Below are positions 4,961-6,175 of a stretch of DNA of 6,175 nt, piece after piece; the first letter of the stretch is position 1; every line of letters starts with the position of its first letter. The notes below the pieces were generated by a model. That model was given only the letters and a program-made list of their open reading frames with translations, had not been told where the DNA came from and did not search any database. This DNA comes from Treponema sp. Lineage in GTDB: Bacteria > Spirochaetota > Spirochaetia > Treponematales > Breznakiellaceae. The position numbers and the translations under genes are program-made. Where the stretch lies: positions 1 through 6,175 of the forward strand of contig JAITON010000003.1 of assembly GCA_031289935.1 (NCBI GenBank), in the 5' to 3' direction.

Positions 4961-5845
4961 TCATAAACCTGGTCCAGGAGTGAAATAATGGGTTAGGAAA
5001 GCTATAAAATCCCTGACTGCCTGTTTCTGTTCACTACGGGCGGTACACACAACGGCAATGTTGCTGATACACTCAGGCTCCAGCGGGATAAGCTTGACGC
5101 TGGTGGAGCGAAAAACCTCCTGGGTTTTTGCCATCAAAAGCGCGGAACAGCGGCCCGATTCAACATTGCTGATAATTGTTTCAATCCGCGCACAGGAAAG
5201 TACATTCGGTTTACCCCCCCGTAGCGCTCCCATACAAAGCTGGTAAACCGAGGTGTATTTGGGCATGAGCATTAAGGGTTCCGCCCTCAGCATTTCGGGC
5301 ATAACCGATGTTTGTTTTGCCAGCGGGTTTTTTTCATTAACAAAGAGCGCGAGCCGGTCTTCCACCAGCCTTTGTACAACATACCGGCCGGCGGGGAACA
5401 GTTCTTCCCGGATGATTGCCACATCGCAATCCCCCGCGTCCAGGGACGCAATCAGGTCCCGCTCTTCAAGTTCGGTTACTTCGACACTGATATTACCGTG
5501 CTCAGTTTCAAAGAGCTGCAATGCCTCGGTAATGTGATACTGACCCATAATGGGCAGGGAAGCAAGTTTTACGGTTTCCTTGTGCGTTGTATAAGCCCGC
5601 GCTTCCTGCATTACCTCGTCAATCTGGGTAACGATACGCTTCATAAGGGGGTAGAGTTTCTCCCCCAGGGGAGAGAGCGCTACTTGGCGATGCTCGCGGT
5701 TGAATAAGGCGCCGCCGAGTTCCCATTCCAGGTCGGCGATGTGCTTGCTTACCGCCGGCTGGGAAATGTACAGCCGCTCCGCCGTTGCGGAAAAACTGCC
5801 GGTCTCGGCAATGCTCACAACATATTTTATCTGGTCCACCGTCAT
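4961..5845 (-). CDS. LysR-family transcriptional regulator
   Basis: This 294-residue protein has the typical LysR layout and length. The winged helix-turn-helix is at 1-60 (QIKYVVSIAETGSFSATAERLYISQPAVSKHIADLEWELGG in part, LFNREHRQVALSPLGEKLYP), followed by a linker helix (about 62-88) and the periplasmic-binding-protein-like effector domain from about 91 (VKLASLPIMGQYHITEAL) to 290. The start ATG at 5845 has AGG elements 6-9 nt upstream and fits the family N-terminus. It is transcribed away from the lipoprotein gene with a 113-bp shared region, the classic arrangement for a LysR protein controlling its divergent neighbour and itself; that role is inferred. The ligand cannot be read from sequence. 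Its TGA stop is followed in the same frame by a 74-codon open stretch that contains the repeat array. Confidence 0.93.
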   Translation of the reverse strand: MTVDQIKYVVSIAETGSFSATAERLYISQPAVSKHIADLEWELGGALFNREHRQVALSPLGEKLYPLMKRIVTQIDEVMQEARAYTTHKETVKLASLPIMGQYHITEALQLFETEHGNISVEVTELEERDLIASLDAGDCDVAIIREELFPAGRYVVQRLVEDRLALFVNEKNPLAKQTSVMPEMLRAEPLMLMPKYTSVYQLCMGALRGGKPNVLSCARIETIISNVESGRCSALLMAKTQEVFRSTSVKLIPLEPECISNIAVVCTARSEQKQAVRDFIAFLTHYFTPGPGL

Positions 5846-5874
5846 ACAATACCTGTCCTCTATTCGGTTTTAGA

Positions 5875-5914
5875 ATACATCGTATATCTAATCTTTATTG
5901 GACGTCTAATCTTT
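5875..5914. promoter_or_regulatory. Candidate LysR operator region: direct repeat TCTAATCTTT plus ATAC-N3-GTAT dyad
   Basis: TCTAATCTTT occurs at 5887-5896 and 5905-5914, an exact 18-bp period, on either side of and overlapping the lipoprotein -35. A short dyad ATAC-ATC-GTAT lies next to it at 5875-5885. The position fits activation of the transporter gene and autorepression of lysR, but binding is inferred. Confidence 0.4.
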
Positions 5915-5927
5915 TTCGTAGTATAGT
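5898..5927 (+). promoter_or_regulatory. Promoter of the substrate-binding lipoprotein gene
   Basis: TTGGAC (5898-5903) and TATAGT (5922-5927) are 18 nt apart. The expected start is near 5934, leaving a leader of about 25 nt with a good Shine-Dalgarno (AAGGAG, six nt before ATG 5959). The -10 overlaps the opposing lysR -10. Confidence 0.55.
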
Positions 5928-5948
5928 AATTTTAAGCTTAATTAGCAA
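5920..5948 (-). promoter_or_regulatory. Promoter of lysR, overlapping the divergent promoter
   Basis: On the minus strand TTGCTA (5943-5948) and TATACT (5920-5925) are 17 nt apart, giving a leader of about 68 nt for lysR. The two divergent promoters share the AT-rich core at 5920-5927, so occupancy of one should exclude the other. A nearer -10 (TATTCT, about 30 nt from the start codon) lacks a good -35. Confidence 0.4.
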
Positions 5949-5958
5949 GGAGAGAACG

Positions 5959-6175
5959 ATGAAAAGAGTAAAGAAGATATCCGTACTGGTAATGGCGGCG
6001 CTGGCCGTACTTTTAGTTTCCGGATGCGCAAAAAAGGAAACGGCGCAGGTTCGGGCCGAAAAGGACCGCATTGCGGTGTGTTTACAGCAGTTGGATAATC
6101 CGCTCATGCTCGGTATTGCGGATGCTATGGTAAAGGCATTCCCCGATCAGAATGTTGAAGTGGCAAGCGCAAACG
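5959..6175 (+). CDS. Sugar-type ABC transporter substrate-binding lipoprotein (N-terminal part, cut by window edge)
   Basis: The first 72 codons are present. MKRVKK begins a signal peptide with a hydrophobic core (ISVLVMAALAVLLV) ending in the lipobox VSGC, so Cys23 would be lipidated and the protein anchored in a membrane facing the periplasm. After a short linker (AKKETAQVRAEKD), RIAVCLQQLDNPLMLGIADAM and the following VEVASAN resemble the first beta-alpha-beta of RbsB-like periplasmic sugar-binding proteins, where a strand is followed by a LDNP-type turn and helix. It would deliver a sugar or similar small solute to an ABC importer whose other genes should lie to the right. The start has a clear Shine-Dalgarno (AAGGAG, 6 nt spacing). 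Class is fairly sure; the substrate is unknown. Confidence 0.85.
   Translation, partial: MKRVKKISVLVMAALAVLLVSGCAKKETAQVRAEKDRIAVCLQQLDNPLMLGIADAMVKAFPDQNVEVASAN

Noticed and set aside
4596..4988. A 130-codon open frame on + covering the repeat array
   Set aside because: It starts with TTG inside the antisense of serS, has no Shine-Dalgarno, and stays open mostly because the 21-bp repeats lack stops. It also runs antisense into the lysR end. Kept only as a repeat observation.

Overview
The window looks like an ordinary chromosomal stretch of a GC-rich spirochaete, most likely a Treponema or close relative. The main clue is a protein fusing an excisionase/MerR-type helix-turn-helix to a PTS EIIA (PtsN-like) domain. 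A cyclic-nucleotide-binding-domain protein with no DNA-binding domain and a periplasmic-binding-protein lipoprotein beside a LysR regulator also fit. This placement is inferred from gene content and style, not from a database match.

Layout, left to right: (1) the 3' part of a transglutaminase-like protein gene on + (to 953), running tail-to-tail into (2) the HTH-EIIA gene on - (960-1610), which has a very good sigma70-type promoter placed right against its start codon; (3) cytidine deaminase cdd on - (1749-2153); (4) tRNA-Leu(UAA) on + (2265-2347); (5) a short flavodoxin-domain protein on - (2401-2826), whose promoter spacer holds a perfect 14-bp palindrome; (6) a two-gene unit on -, serS (3342-4643) followed 3 nt later by a stand-alone cyclic-nucleotide-binding-domain protein (2889-3338); (7) a 317-bp gene-free stretch (4644-4960) holding the serS promoter, a large dyad and an array of 21-bp tandem repeats; (8) a LysR regulator on - (4961-5845); (9) a divergently transcribed sugar-type ABC transporter substrate-binding lipoprotein on + (5959 to the right edge, truncated).

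Most genes are single transcription units for housekeeping (serine charging, pyrimidine salvage, leucine tRNA) mixed with signalling proteins (HTH-EIIA, cNMP-binding domain, LysR). The LysR/lipoprotein pair looks like a regulated transport locus: the two promoters face each other with overlapping -10 boxes, and a direct repeat lies over the transporter promoter.

I do not see a clear new defence, CRISPR or mobile system. The less ordinary signals are: (a) promoters placed so close to the serS and HTH-EIIA start codons that the mRNAs should be leaderless or nearly so; (b) a shared CGGCAT-N2-ATGCCG palindrome, once inside the flavodoxin promoter and once upstream of the HTH-EIIA gene; (c) a 21-bp (7-codon) repeat array of two subtypes, in frame with and just beyond the lysR stop codon; (d) a 28-bp dyad lying over the serS -35 region.
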